Of a stretch of DNA of 12,572 nt, positions 1 to 7,815 are shown piece after piece; positions within the stretch are counted from its first letter, which is position 1, and each line of letters opens with the position of its first letter. A program made the translations under genes and the position numbers. This stretch comes from Cryoendolithus antarcticus. Taxonomy: Eukaryota; Ascomycota; Dothideomycetes; Cladosporiales; Cladosporiaceae. A model generated the notes under the pieces. The model worked only from the letters and a program-made list of their open reading frames with translations, did no database searches and was not told the origin of the DNA. The DNA is taken from the NCBI GenBank assembly GCA_002077065.1, contig NAJO01000143.1:1-12572 (forward strand). The letters are read 5' to 3'.

Positions 1-512
1 ATAGGTTCATGGTATCCTTCGAGAAGCTGATCGCAGAATCGCTTGCTCTCTCTTTGCAGCAGCGTCGATGACTTCATGTATATCCCATTTTGTTCAAGCC
101 GCTGCTCTTTGCCGGAGTGGTGTGTAGACGAGCTTTTGCGTTTGGAGTTGGGCAAGCTCACTCCGCCAGACCGCTGCATCATATGCCTCGGCCAGGTAGA
201 TGTTTGTATCCAGTACGCCACAGGGTCGTACGGCAGTTGGGTCGTAGCTTGATCAGAGTCGTTCGCCCTTCGCGCCCTCTTTCGTACCTCGCTCTCTCCT
301 TCCGGGCCTTCGAGCTCGGAACGCCTCCTCTTCCCAGCTGACCGTTTTACGCGTGAAGTGAATGGCGATGGCGATGGTGATGGGAGTTGTTCGTGACGAT
401 GCGGTTGCCTTTGAGGAAGCGCTTTGTGGAGCTTAAGGAGACGTTGGCTTCTGCGCAGGTGAGTAGGCAAAGAGACAGATTGCGTCACACAGTCAGCACT
501 CTGTCTCGCCAT
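1..512 (-). CDS. DUF7924-like fungal protein, N-terminal part, runs off left edge
   Basis: On the minus strand an ATG at 512-510 opens a frame that stays open for 170 codons to the window edge, so the C-terminal part is missing. The frame is also open upstream to a TGA at 644-642, but that stretch has no other ATG, so 512 is the best start. The product begins MARQSADCVTQ and is basic and proline/serine-rich (PSPSPSP). It then has KRRRSELEGPEGESEVRK and NDSD, followed by YDPVAYW and WPRHMMQ. Further on come a Ser/Lys-rich linker and NGIYMKSS...SKRFCDQLLEG. The order ES..RK..R..NDSD, L.YDP..YW.....WP, then NGIYM...SK..C..LLE matches what I recall of the N-terminal half of DUF7924 fungal proteins, whose function is unknown. 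The family call is by motif memory only. No stop or frameshift is visible. It could still be a truncated relic, because the DUF7924 core would lie outside the window. Confidence 0.66.
   Translation of the reverse strand, partial: MARQSADCVTQSVSLPTHLRRSQRLLKLHKALPQRQPHRHEQLPSPSPSPFTSRVKRSAGKRRRSELEGPEGESEVRKRARRANDSDQATTQLPYDPVAYWIQTSTWPRHMMQRSGGVSLPNSKRKSSSTHHSGKEQRLEQNGIYMKSSTLLQRESKRFCDQLLEGYHEP
362..385. repeat. ATGGYG hexanucleotide microsatellite, four units
   Basis: Four units are present: ATGGCG, ATGGCG, ATGGTG and ATGGGA. On the minus strand they lie inside the DUF7924-like reading frame and encode the alternating Pro-Ser run PSPSPSP. Unit length is a multiple of three, so changes in copy number would keep the frame. 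Confidence 0.75.
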
Positions 513-1848
513 GTAGTCGTGTTGCAGGTTAAGATGCCATCGTTCTCGACGTGGTGTTGGAGTCGGTAAGATGGACGCGCCCGCGGTATCCGCCGGGGAA
601 GTATGTTTCAACCCCACCTCTTTCCGCCAAGAGACGCTTTTTCAATGGACCATTTCCTAATCCTTGTTCTGCCGAAGCTAAATGAGGTACTGTACCCTCA
701 CTTGCTCTCTAAACATCCATGACTTTACAATCGCTTGTCCAAATAAGCGTCCCAGGTTTACGGAGTTCCCCTACCCATGAAAGGAGCATGTCGAATCTCT
801 ATGACTCAAGATAGATATCTTCACCCGCAAATGTCAATACAATAGCAACCCGGACGGCACCCGATCACGCAGAAATTTGCAAAACTAGAAGACTGGCTAG
901 GAACACCGTGGATTTACGCTAAAAAGGACGCCTCAATCAACTCTTCATTCGACAGTCGTTGCCGCGAGCATGAAAGCGCCACTCCACAGTTCAAAGAACC
1001 GAAAGCTGATGCGTGATATATATCCTAGCACTATCTACAGTCCGGCAGAGCGTATGCCGGACCTGTTGCTGAACAGCGGCGCGATTATGTCGGCATCGCC
1101 GTAGATGGATTAAGATCGGTCGAATGTTGCAGTTTGGGGCGTTTTCATCGTTGTGGGCGACAGGGGTAGCTTCTTGCGGCACATAATCTTCTGCTTTCGT
1201 CGGCGCGCGGCTCTCATATCGAATTGGAGTCGCATGGGGCTTGTTGGCCTCAGGCTGAAACACGTTGCGGTTGGAGGAGTCGGTGAGCTTCCGGAGATCG
1301 TACTTGGCGGCATGGGACTGGTAATGGGCGTCTGCGTTTGTCAGTACCTAGTAAGCAGCTTGCAGTGGATAGATGGATGTAGTTCGATCAATAGCCTCAG
1401 ACGTGGCTCCCCGTAGGCAAACACTTGCTGAGGGTCCGGAACTTGTTGCAAGAGCTCGAGTCTCTCATTGTCACAAGCAGTCAGCTACTTCTCGCAAGCC
1501 AGTAGCCGATCCTGCATGGCAGCGCAAGCCGTTCGGTTTCGGTTGCGACAAGTGCCTTGCTCGTCTTAGCAAACTCAACGACCAGTTCCTCCGCTGCGAC
1601 CCGCCGCTGCATAGCTCGTTCTTTCGGCGTGTGCACAGCGCACATGCCTAGCGCGCCACACTTCTGGAGTGCGATGATGTGCGCCACTCGTGGAAGTGTG
1701 GAAGTTCCTCCACTTCCCCGTTGTGTCGCGGGCACTTGTGCACGATTCGCGAGGTCCACACATCCATTCGACACCGTTATGGCTACTCCCCACACATGCA
1801 CGATCGCGACTGAGCCGGCCCAAGCCACGACAAGAAAACCAATCAGCG
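513..1848. other. Stretch without a supportable gene
   Basis: This stretch would contain the 5' flank of the minus-strand gene ending at 512. Short open frames exist on both strands. The most protein-like is a minus-strand frame at 1263-991 containing NVFQPEANKPHATPIRY, which continues open to the right until about 1340. A second minus-strand frame at 1828-1481 begins with a hydrophobic run, AWAGSVAIVHVWGVAITV, and ends in an Ala/Glu-rich segment. Neither shows a family I recognise, and neither has an obvious partner exon. They may be decayed gene pieces or chance frames. No RNA gene or clear repeat was seen. Confidence 0.5.
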
Positions 1849-2571
1849 CCCACTGAGCTGACGGCTCCGTTATCAGTCAGACTCGGGGCTGCCGATGGAC
1901 CGAAAGTACGACAGTGGCTGGAGTATACGCAGTTGGGTGTCCTCGTCCAAGGCGAGCGGGAGTTTGTAATATGTACATCTCGTGCCAACAAAAGACTCCT
2001 CATGTTCAAGAGTATTGGCACAGCCATAAGTGAGACAGCTAGAGCAGCTCTGACTCTGCGGCATTGCAATATACAGACTGCGTTCTGCGAGGTCTCAAGC
2101 AATGTAACGATCCACGAGACGTAGTTCGCAGGAGCTTCTGTTTGTGCCTGTTGCAATGCAGGAGGCGCATTTGCGAACGATTGCTTACTGAGGATGTCCG
2201 GCCAGCATTTTCTCATGGAGTTCCTGCTAATGTATGCTGCATTACAGATTTTCTAGGCGGTAAAATTCATACATGATCATGGCTTTGATCACGGCCAAGT
2301 CAGTACCCACTCTATGCGCATCTGCGGTAAAGATGGCCGGGTGGTGCTCGGTGATTGCGACAGCTGCTTTGCGTCCGCCAAAGACACTGCTCTCGTGGAC
2401 CATGGCCAAGCCCTCTTAGACTGCATGGAAGGAGTTTCACAGTCGGCTACAGCTACCGATATGCGAAAGCGTACTAGGTACAAGGTCTTCGGACTGAGCG
2501 CGCCGAGCGCTAGAGTTCTAACAGATAGTCAATCAATTTCATTGAGGATCCCTTCTCCAGCCGGCGCGTAA
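1849..2571 (+). pseudogene. Protein-kinase-like pseudogene with two in-frame TAG stops
   Basis: One + strand frame stays readable here with only two stops, TAG at 2122-2124 and TAG at 2254-2256. The first part reads like a kinase N-lobe. QLGVLVQGEREFVICTS would be the early beta strands, LLMFKSI carries a Lys at 2008-2010 in the place of the VAIK lysine, and LRHCNI resembles the RHPNI segment after helix C. After the second stop, AVKFIHDHGFDHGQVSTHS resembles helix E plus the catalytic loop, with HGQ at 2290-2298 where HRD or HGD is expected. GRVVLGDCDSC (GDC at 2350-2358) sits where the DFG segment should be. The gap between the two parts, about 55 codons, fits a kinase without an intron. 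Both stops could come from CAG by one C-to-T change. The C-lobe end is not recognisable. The true start is unknown; 1849 marks where the protein-like reading begins. Family call is moderate, pseudogene status firmer. Confidence 0.48.
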
Positions 2572-4483
2572 TGTCCGTCAAGTATGAACGACCGGACTCG
2601 GGTATTCGCTTTGGTACTATTCATTGTACGTGGCACATCGCGTCCATCTTACTGGACTGTCCCATTACTGAACCCACCACCTGCCGCTATCGCCTTTCTT
2701 ACGCTCTGTGTATCACAGAACACATCCAGGCACGATGTGAGACGCTGACAGCGCTTGAAGGCCTCCCCCAGCCGAGGGACGAGGGACATCGGCTGACACC
2801 GTGACTATTCGATCCCGTAGGCACTTCCCACGCCTCCTTTCGATCCCGAGCATCGTCACATACTCAAATGCACTCCCTGGCCCCCATATCACACAACGTG
2901 CCCAACTCGAAGCTGCCGATATCTTCGCGCCAGACGTCGGTAAATGCCTGAAAGGCCCAAAACATGCTAGGGATAAGTGCAGCGCGTCAAACTATCAAAA
3001 CCAAGTCTGCGGACCAGGCACGAAGGGCAATGTCGTAAGTCCTCCGTCACCTGAAATTCCTGTTTCCACGTCGCCGACCAGGTTTTGTGTTGCAGCTGGA
3101 GTGAGTTTACAAGACGGGCAAACACACGGTGAGTGGATCCGAGGTTATTCGGAATGGGTTCGCATGCTAATTGTATCGCTTCCTCCGACCAGTGGGAGAT
3201 ACTGCTTCGATGTGGCGATAATAAGGGTTGCACGCAGTGCAACTGTAGACCTCCGAAAGCCTTAGTAAAACGCACTGGCCCGGGATTTACGTACCCGACG
3301 CCCGCACGTGATGCAGCGGCCTCAGTCATGAAGCGCTAATGGGGTCCACATACCAGCTAAATGGTATAAGCGGTCGGGGCATTGAGTAGTCGTGTCTAAG
3401 CTGAGATCATTGACCGTATTGGTCTAGCTCCTTTCTCACTCGCCTGATAGATCTGGTGACATGCTTGGTACCTTCAGACATTCCCTAGCGCAGTGAGCGC
3501 GATGATGCATTCATAGACTCTCGTAAAAGAGTCCCGTTCCCTGCGAACCGCCCATTGTCCTCAGTGATTCCTAGCAGGCCAGATTGATCAGTATCTAACA
3601 CGCACCTATACCTTTTCGTTGTGTCAAAGCTACTGGGCATCGAGCTCGAGGCCGTTCTGGTCCTGGCCATTCTTCTGTTCGTAGATGCGGTCCGGAGGTT
3701 TGCTCTGCATCTGGCCAGGTGATAGTCTCAGCTCCGAGATCACGAAACCCAGATGAAGTCGCACGCCGACGCCGACTAGCGTAAACCGATTGCATATTCG
3801 GAGAGGATCGTACAAGCTCTGTGCGCCTTAACACTGGGCATCCGGGACCCTTCCAGCGTACCGAGACGGACGAAAGTAAGAGCTTGAGCGTGGCTATACT
3901 AGGACACCCGACCGCAGTTCCATGGTAGAGAACAGCCCTGCTTAGCCACATGAGTGGACCCAGCTATGAGGGTTCAGATAGCTCTCATGCTTTGTCTTTG
4001 TCGATGAGTTCATCACGTTAAGTCCTAAAGTGTACATCGAAAACTGTCGGTGAAACCTCGCGGAGGCGTCAATGCTGCGACAGCTGGCTGCTACGTGAGC
4101 CTGCACAGAACAGGGGCAATCGATGCTATCGTCTTTGTGAGGGCGCCGCGTTATGGAGTTGCGGACGTACACGGCAGTGCAATGCTGCAACCGGTCGGAG
4201 CGGGCGGCTTCAGGTGGCGGAGGTTATACAGCTCCTGAGAAGTCTGCCGGACCGCCGGGAATTGTCGCGAAGTGGTCAGTGTAATCGCTGCTCCTCATTT
4301 CCGACAATCCTGCCCGCTCTCGGTGTGCGAGGTCTAGTAGAGACCAGTTTCTGTAAGGCAGCACAAGCATGCAATCCCATTAACATTCCCAATATGTCTC
4401 GTTGCGGCTAGAGTCGGGCACAGAATTCTGGATAGGCATCGATAGGCTCAAAAGCGCTAAAACTTGCACTCTACGTTAAGTTA
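2572..4483. other. About 1.9 kb with no recognisable gene
   Basis: Frames of 60-154 codons exist on both strands, the longest being + strand 2801-3265 (154 codons) and minus 3951-3595 (118 codons). None shows a domain, a consistent motif order or a family I recognise. A short + strand frame near 3610-3720 encodes a hydrophobic run (LEAVLVLAILLFVDAVRRF) that could be a membrane segment, but it is closed by stops about 40 codons apart. The most likely reading is old decayed coding or repeat DNA continuing from the kinase-like relic. Confidence 0.5.
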
Positions 4484-4720
4484 TACGTGTATTCCAGTCC
4501 ATCTTCCCCAGCCTACACCTGAAACCCCTATTCATCCTACTATTAAGTCTATAGCTACCTAACCCTCTACCTCCCTTCACTATTATACCCTAGCCGATCG
4601 TTCCTATAACTCTTTAACCTTCGCGGTAAGTCTACGTCCCTAACATAAGCTGAAACCCTAAGCAAACTCGCTAGCGGTAGGTATTTGAGGAAATCATTGC
4701 CGTACCCTTGAACCCCTAAC
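4484..4720. other. G-poor, C-rich tract with scattered telomere-like CCCTAA motifs
   Basis: On the + strand this tract has few G residues, especially from about 4497 to 4620, and many CCT/CTA runs. CCCTAA occurs exactly at 4638-4643, 4656-4661 and 4714-4719. A longer telomere-like string, CCTAACCCT, lies at 4558-4566, and near matches occur at 4526-4530 (CCCTA) and 4588-4593 (CCCTAG). CCCTAA is the C-strand telomere repeat of most filamentous fungi. Spacing is irregular and there is no regular array, so this could be a decayed interstitial telomere tract, a relic of a C-rich repeat, or chance. No ORF of note lies here. Confidence 0.35.
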
Positions 4721-4893
4721 TATTTACATCTTAGAGGGGATATAAGTCAGTGGGTGTGTCCTTACCAACAACCTCTCTGCAACGCGCCTAGCGAAGCAGT
4801 GAATGATCCGTCGTTTTCTAAATATCTTGCTAAGTCCTTAACGATGTCACATTGCCTAGTCATGTTGCATCGACAATCCGTGGCGACAGGGAC

Positions 4894-5157
4894 ATGGTAT
4901 TGGTGACGCAGGCACCCAACGGCGACGTGTACGAAGCAGAAAATGCACCTTGGAATCGCCAGTGCCTTGAGCTTGCAGCGTCTTCGTGGCAACGACGTCC
5001 ATCGCACCTTAGTCGAACTGGCGAGTCTGGTAGCCGAAATGTTCATCATTCCGCTCCAGTTCCTAACCATCTGCACATGAATAACATTGCGAACGTGCTT
5101 CGAATGCTACAAGCTGAGCAGCGCTCCGGCAAAGTAGTGTTTGTCGATTGGGTTTGA
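4894..5157 (+). CDS. Hypothetical ORF, 87 codons, weak
   Basis: An ATG at 4894 opens an 87-residue frame ending with TGA at 5155-5157. The product starts MVLVTQAPNGDVYEAENAPW and ends VLRMLQAEQRSGKVVFVDWV. It has a plausible residue mix, no signal peptide and no membrane segment. The same frame is open again after the stop, from 5158 to about 5315, where it includes the string WVHANWLDYYKTPLLEL. That could mean a longer gene with one nonsense codon. I do not recognise a family. The HET fragment begins about 250 bp downstream in a different frame, so this could be part of the same decayed locus, but nothing proves it. Confidence 0.22.
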   Translation: MVLVTQAPNGDVYEAENAPWNRQCLELAASSWQRRPSHLSRTGESGSRNVHHSAPVPNHLHMNNIANVLRMLQAEQRSGKVVFVDWV

Positions 5158-5359
5158 CGAAACGGTGCCGGTGAATCCATGTTGGCCGAAAGTCCGGCTC
5201 GCGGCCTACTACCTAGATCTGAACTAGGACGAAGGTCGCAGCATCCGAGCTGGGTACACGCAAACTGGCTCGACTACTATAAGACACCTCTGCTAGAGCT
5301 TACGTCAAAATATGCGCATTGAGTCGTCTACTTAATGAGCTCCAGGTCGTTTTTGCCAA

Positions 5360-5539
5360 ATGTCCATCTTTCATACTAGAACATCCATATCATCCAGCTC
5401 GCAATACCCGGGCCAGTCAGCAGCGGAATACTCGAAAAAGCAAATGCCCGATGGATTTTGGATCGACACTCTCTGCGTGCCAGCACGACGTGAACATGTG
5501 AAAGAGCGGAAGCTTACCATAAAGGAAATGCAGAATGTC
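5360..5539 (+). pseudogene. HET (heterokaryon incompatibility) domain fragment
   Basis: The + strand frame encodes GFWIDTLCVPARREHVKER followed by KLTIKEMQNV. FWIDTLC (ttt tgg atc gac act ctc tgc from 5456) matches the conserved WIDTLCI/V(P) strand-and-loop of fungal HET domains. The following basic helix with ..I.EM..V matches the helix that leads to the Y..A...L.LD part. HET proteins (PF06985) take part in self/non-self recognition and cell death in filamentous fungi. Only about 40-45 residues are recognisable. The upstream hallmark SHVWSDGLG-type motif was not found in any frame, and the downstream part is missing: the reading frame runs straight into the octamer array. The ATG at 5360 is only the first in-frame ATG, not a supported start. 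It is best read as a relic. Confidence 0.6.
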
Positions 5540-5656
5540 TCGCCATCTCGTCATCACGTCATCACGCCATCTCGCCATCTCGCTATCTCGCCATCACGCT
5601 ATCTCGCCATCACGCTATCTCGCCATCACGCTATCTCGCCATCATGCCATCTCGCC
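5537..5656. repeat. Octamer tandem array, consensus ATCWCGCY, 15 units
   Basis: Fifteen consecutive 8-bp units occur without a break. Units are ATCTCGCC, ATCACGCT or single-base variants (first GTCTCGCC; one ATCATGCC). In the middle, ATCTCGCC and ATCACGCT alternate, giving a 16-bp higher-order period from 5585 to 5640. No + strand frame contains a stop within the units, so all three frames read through. The HET fragment frame enters the array and leaves it as Ser/His/Leu/Ile-rich low-complexity sequence until a TAG at 5684-5686. This is a minisatellite; coding use is unlikely. Confidence 0.93.
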
Positions 5657-5810
5657 ACACCGTTACATCGCCTTGTTGAAGTCTAGCAGATCGAAGCATG
5701 GACAGACAGTCACACCATGGAGGCCAAAGCATATTAGAGCTAGCCGACCACCTACTTCCACGGGGTTGCGTACATTGACGCCTTATACTACAACACTATG
5801 AACCTCAGAC

Positions 5811-6175
5811 ATGACTCTGAAAGTCGTCGTCTTTGCATCGTTCAAGAAAGGGAAAGAGGACCGTCTGCGCGAGCTCATCAAATGGGCGTCGAGCGAGATT
5901 AAAGCCACTGAGCCAGATGTCAGTCATTATGAGGTGTTCGTGGCGGACGGAGACAAGGAAGGAACTAAAGAAGGTGTTGTGTATTTGCAGTAAGTTCGCC
6001 CTTGCTTCTGGGACGCTCTTGCTTAGTAGCTGCATACAGCATTACAGACGAGGAAGCTCTCGTTCGTAGGAGGCAGCTTGAGCACCATATAGAGTTCGCG
6101 GCAATAGTGGAGAAAGAGGATCTTCTTGAAACGCCGGTTCGTTACCTGAAACTGACGGACGTAGTCGATGAATAG
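5811..6175 (+). CDS. ABM-like (dimeric alpha+beta barrel) small protein, two exons
   Basis: Exon 1 is 5811-5989 and exon 2 is 6040-6175, joined across a 50-nt intron. Spliced length is 315 nt: 104 residues plus TAG at 6173-6175. The product starts MTLKVVVFASFKKGKED, then has VSHYEVFVADGD and a GVVYL strand ending exon 1. Exon 2 continues HITDEEALVRRRQLEHHIEF and ends PVRYLKLTDVVDE. The order beta strand, KKGKEDRLRELI helix, YEVF strand, YL strand, E..L..R..LEHH helix and a final KL strand is the pattern of ABM/EthD-like monooxygenases, about 95-110 residues long. These act on small aromatic or polyketide substrates or have unknown roles. The His pair in LEHHIEF matches the position often occupied by His in this superfamily. 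The frame is intact with no stop or shift. It is not in a visible cluster: the left neighbour is a satellite and HET relic, the right neighbour a LINE. Without splicing it would be a 60-residue stub. Confidence 0.78.
5990..6039 (+). other. Predicted spliceosomal intron, 50 nt
   Basis: The donor is GTAAGT at 5990-5995, a near-perfect fungal site. The acceptor is ATACAG ending at 6039. Using this CAG keeps the frame and gives a family-consistent C-terminus. The next CAG, eight bases downstream, would lead to a stop within about eight codons (TAG at 6068-6070). No textbook branch point such as GCTRAC is seen; CTTAGT at 6022-6027 is the nearest candidate. Confidence 0.75.
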
Positions 6176-6430
6176 CATCGTTAAGGGATAAGTTATCGGG
6201 ACAAGATCTTAGCAATTGGCAGACTTGCTGCAAATTTGGCTGCCGCCTTTGATCTAGTCTTCCAGGGAACCGCTCTCGTGAATCGACACGGTACGCACGC
6301 TGATCTGTGAAAGGATTTTGAAGAGCTAGCACTAAGGGCACAGAATTGGAGAGATCGCGGCGGCCAACAGATAAGGCATCAGCCTAGCATCATTGCTGTA
6401 TAGGGCCCCGATATCTTCCACCATTACGGA

Positions 6431-6478
6431 CGACTACAAAGAAGCGACCTTTTCGAGCGACTACAAGCGACCTTCTCG
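6431..6478 (+). repeat. Imperfect direct repeat in LINE 5' leader
   Basis: Two copies start with CGACTACAA and contain GCGACCTT followed by YTCG: the first at about 6431-6455, the second at 6458-6478. The first copy carries about four extra bases (AGAA) in the middle. The pair lies 35-80 nt before the ORF1 start. Tandem 5' units act as promoters in some LINEs; whether these do is unknown. Confidence 0.6.
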
Positions 6479-6512
6479 TGGCGCGACAAGGTGACCGCAC
6501 GGCGGGGGTGCA

Positions 6513-7758
6513 ATGGCATCAGAAGGGGAGGTTACTGGCGCAACTGCAATTCGACCTAGGAGGTCCGCTACCCAAGCAGCGGTAGACTATGAGCGACTGA
6601 ATCGGGGCACGTTAGCAAAAGTAAAAGAGCAAGCAAGTATAGGAGGGGAGAAAGCGATAAGCAATCGTCCAGATCAAGCCGAAGAGGCCCTAGTAGCCAT
6701 CCTAAGTGCATAATGAAAGCACTAGCTGCCATGGAAGAGAGAGCAGTGAAGGCAGAAGAGAGGGCAGTGAAGGCAGAACAGTAAGCAGAGCACACAGCGA
6801 GCGCACTAGCAGCAATTACAAGCGAATTACAACATCTTAAAGACAGTATGGCCGAAACAGTCCGTGAACAGGTAATTGCAGCAATGCAGGAGCAATTCCT
6901 CTCCGGACAGAATACAACCAGCCCAGCCATATCGTACGCCGACGTTGCGCGCACTCCACCAACTAGCCAGCCAAGCAATCTACGCAGTATCTCCATGAAC
7001 TCTACGCCCTCTGTCATGACCGACACGTTCTACTGTACAATAGACACCTCACGTGTGTAGGAAGCAGAGAAGGCCCAGGTAAACCCAGGCGCAATCCGAA
7101 AAGCAGTCGAGGCGGAAATGCGTTCAGTTGAAGGCAAGAGACATGGAGATGCGTTGCAGTGACAAAAGATGCAAAGAACGCGGAGCGCATACGAATAACA
7201 TGCAGGACTGAGACAGAACTTGCTAGAGTCAAGGAGGCAGCGCAGAAGACTAGCCATTCAGGGACACGAGTGCTGCGGGACCAGCTCTGCCCGGTCAAGG
7301 TAGACAACGCTAACCGCACTGCGATTCTCACTGCAGCAGGTGAGCTCCGCCCTGGAGCAATAGAATCACTAAGCAAGGAGAACGAGGTGAAAATCTCAAA
7401 GCTGGCCTGGCTTAGGCGGAAGGACTCGGGCAAAGCATACGGATCCATGGTCGTCTATGTCTCAAAGGGGAGTGAGGCAGTCAAACTACTACAAGCCCAG
7501 TACTTCCACGTCGCTGGAGAATCAGCGTACACCCGACCGTACGAGCCACGCAGCCGCCCAGATCAGTGCTACCGATGCCAGGAGACTGGACACAAGGCAT
7601 ACGCATGCGAGAAGCCACAGCGATGCGCAAGATGTGCGCAGGTAGGCCACCGCCACGGCGAATGCAACGCAGAAGTCCTGAGGTGTGTACCATGTGGTGG
7701 GCCGCACGAGTCGTTTAGCAGAAACTCCCGGACTCTCTACCCTGCTGCTAATGTATAG
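6513..7758 (+). pseudogene. LINE ORF1 (Gag-like, coiled coil plus zinc knuckles), broken
   Basis: The ATG at 6513 (context GGTGCAATGG) begins MASEGEVTGATAIRPRRS. The ORF would be about 415 residues. It is read in three frames: 6513 to about 6712; about 6713 to 7134 with TAA at 6782-6784 and TAG at 7058-7060; then 7135 to the TAG at 7756-7758. Both switches are net -1. An Ala/Glu/Lys heptad region (EERAVKAEERAVKAE) and the following QHLKDSMAETVREQ suggest a coiled coil for oligomerisation. ISYADVART is a motif seen in fungal LINE ORF1 proteins. Three Cys-His knuckles follow: CX2CX4HX4C at 7567-7608 and at 7624-7665, and a third CX2CX3HX6C type at 7684-7728 whose last Cys is Ser (TCC at 7726). 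ORF1 proteins bind the element's RNA. Neither the intact length nor activity can be judged from this copy. Confidence 0.87.
6737..6778 (+). repeat. Two 21-bp direct repeats encoding a heptad
   Basis: Units 6737-6757 and 6758-6778 are identical except for one base (AGA versus AGG) and each encodes EERAVKA-type heptad residues (ERAVKAE). The unit length of 21 bp is exactly seven codons, so duplication extends the predicted ORF1 coiled coil by one heptad without a frame change. A third, partial unit is followed by the TAA at 6782. Confidence 0.8.
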
Positions 7759-7815
7759 GACACTTAGGGTGTTTCAACTAAATGTGAGAAAGCAACAAGA
7801 AGTACAGCAAGCGTA

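Noticed and set aside
1575..2216. 213-codon minus-strand open frame
   Set aside because: It lies antisense to the kinase-like relic, shows no domain order, and its residue mix (Arg, Ser, Cys, Thr) looks like an antisense shadow.
2801..3265. 154-codon + strand frame as a gene
   Set aside because: No recognisable motif, uneven residue composition and no supporting neighbour; the length alone is not enough.
3595..3951. 118-codon minus-strand frame as a gene
   Set aside because: Arg/Pro/Ser-rich with no motif; it overlaps other equally open frames on both strands.
5535..5660. CRISPR array
   Set aside because: Units are 8 bp and head-to-tail with no spacers; the context is fungal.
5535..5801. 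Second low-complexity frame through the octamer array as a repeat protein
   Set aside because: The octamer unit lacks stops in all + frames, so open frames there are expected and do not show coding.
6568..7026. 152-codon minus-strand frame with hydrophobic Leu-rich residues
   Set aside because: It is the antisense of LINE ORF1; the Leu runs come from the reverse complement of the Glu/Lys/Ala heptad region.
7014..7448. 144-codon minus-strand frame
   Set aside because: Antisense shadow of the ORF1 segment leading to the zinc knuckles, which shows clear motifs on the + strand.
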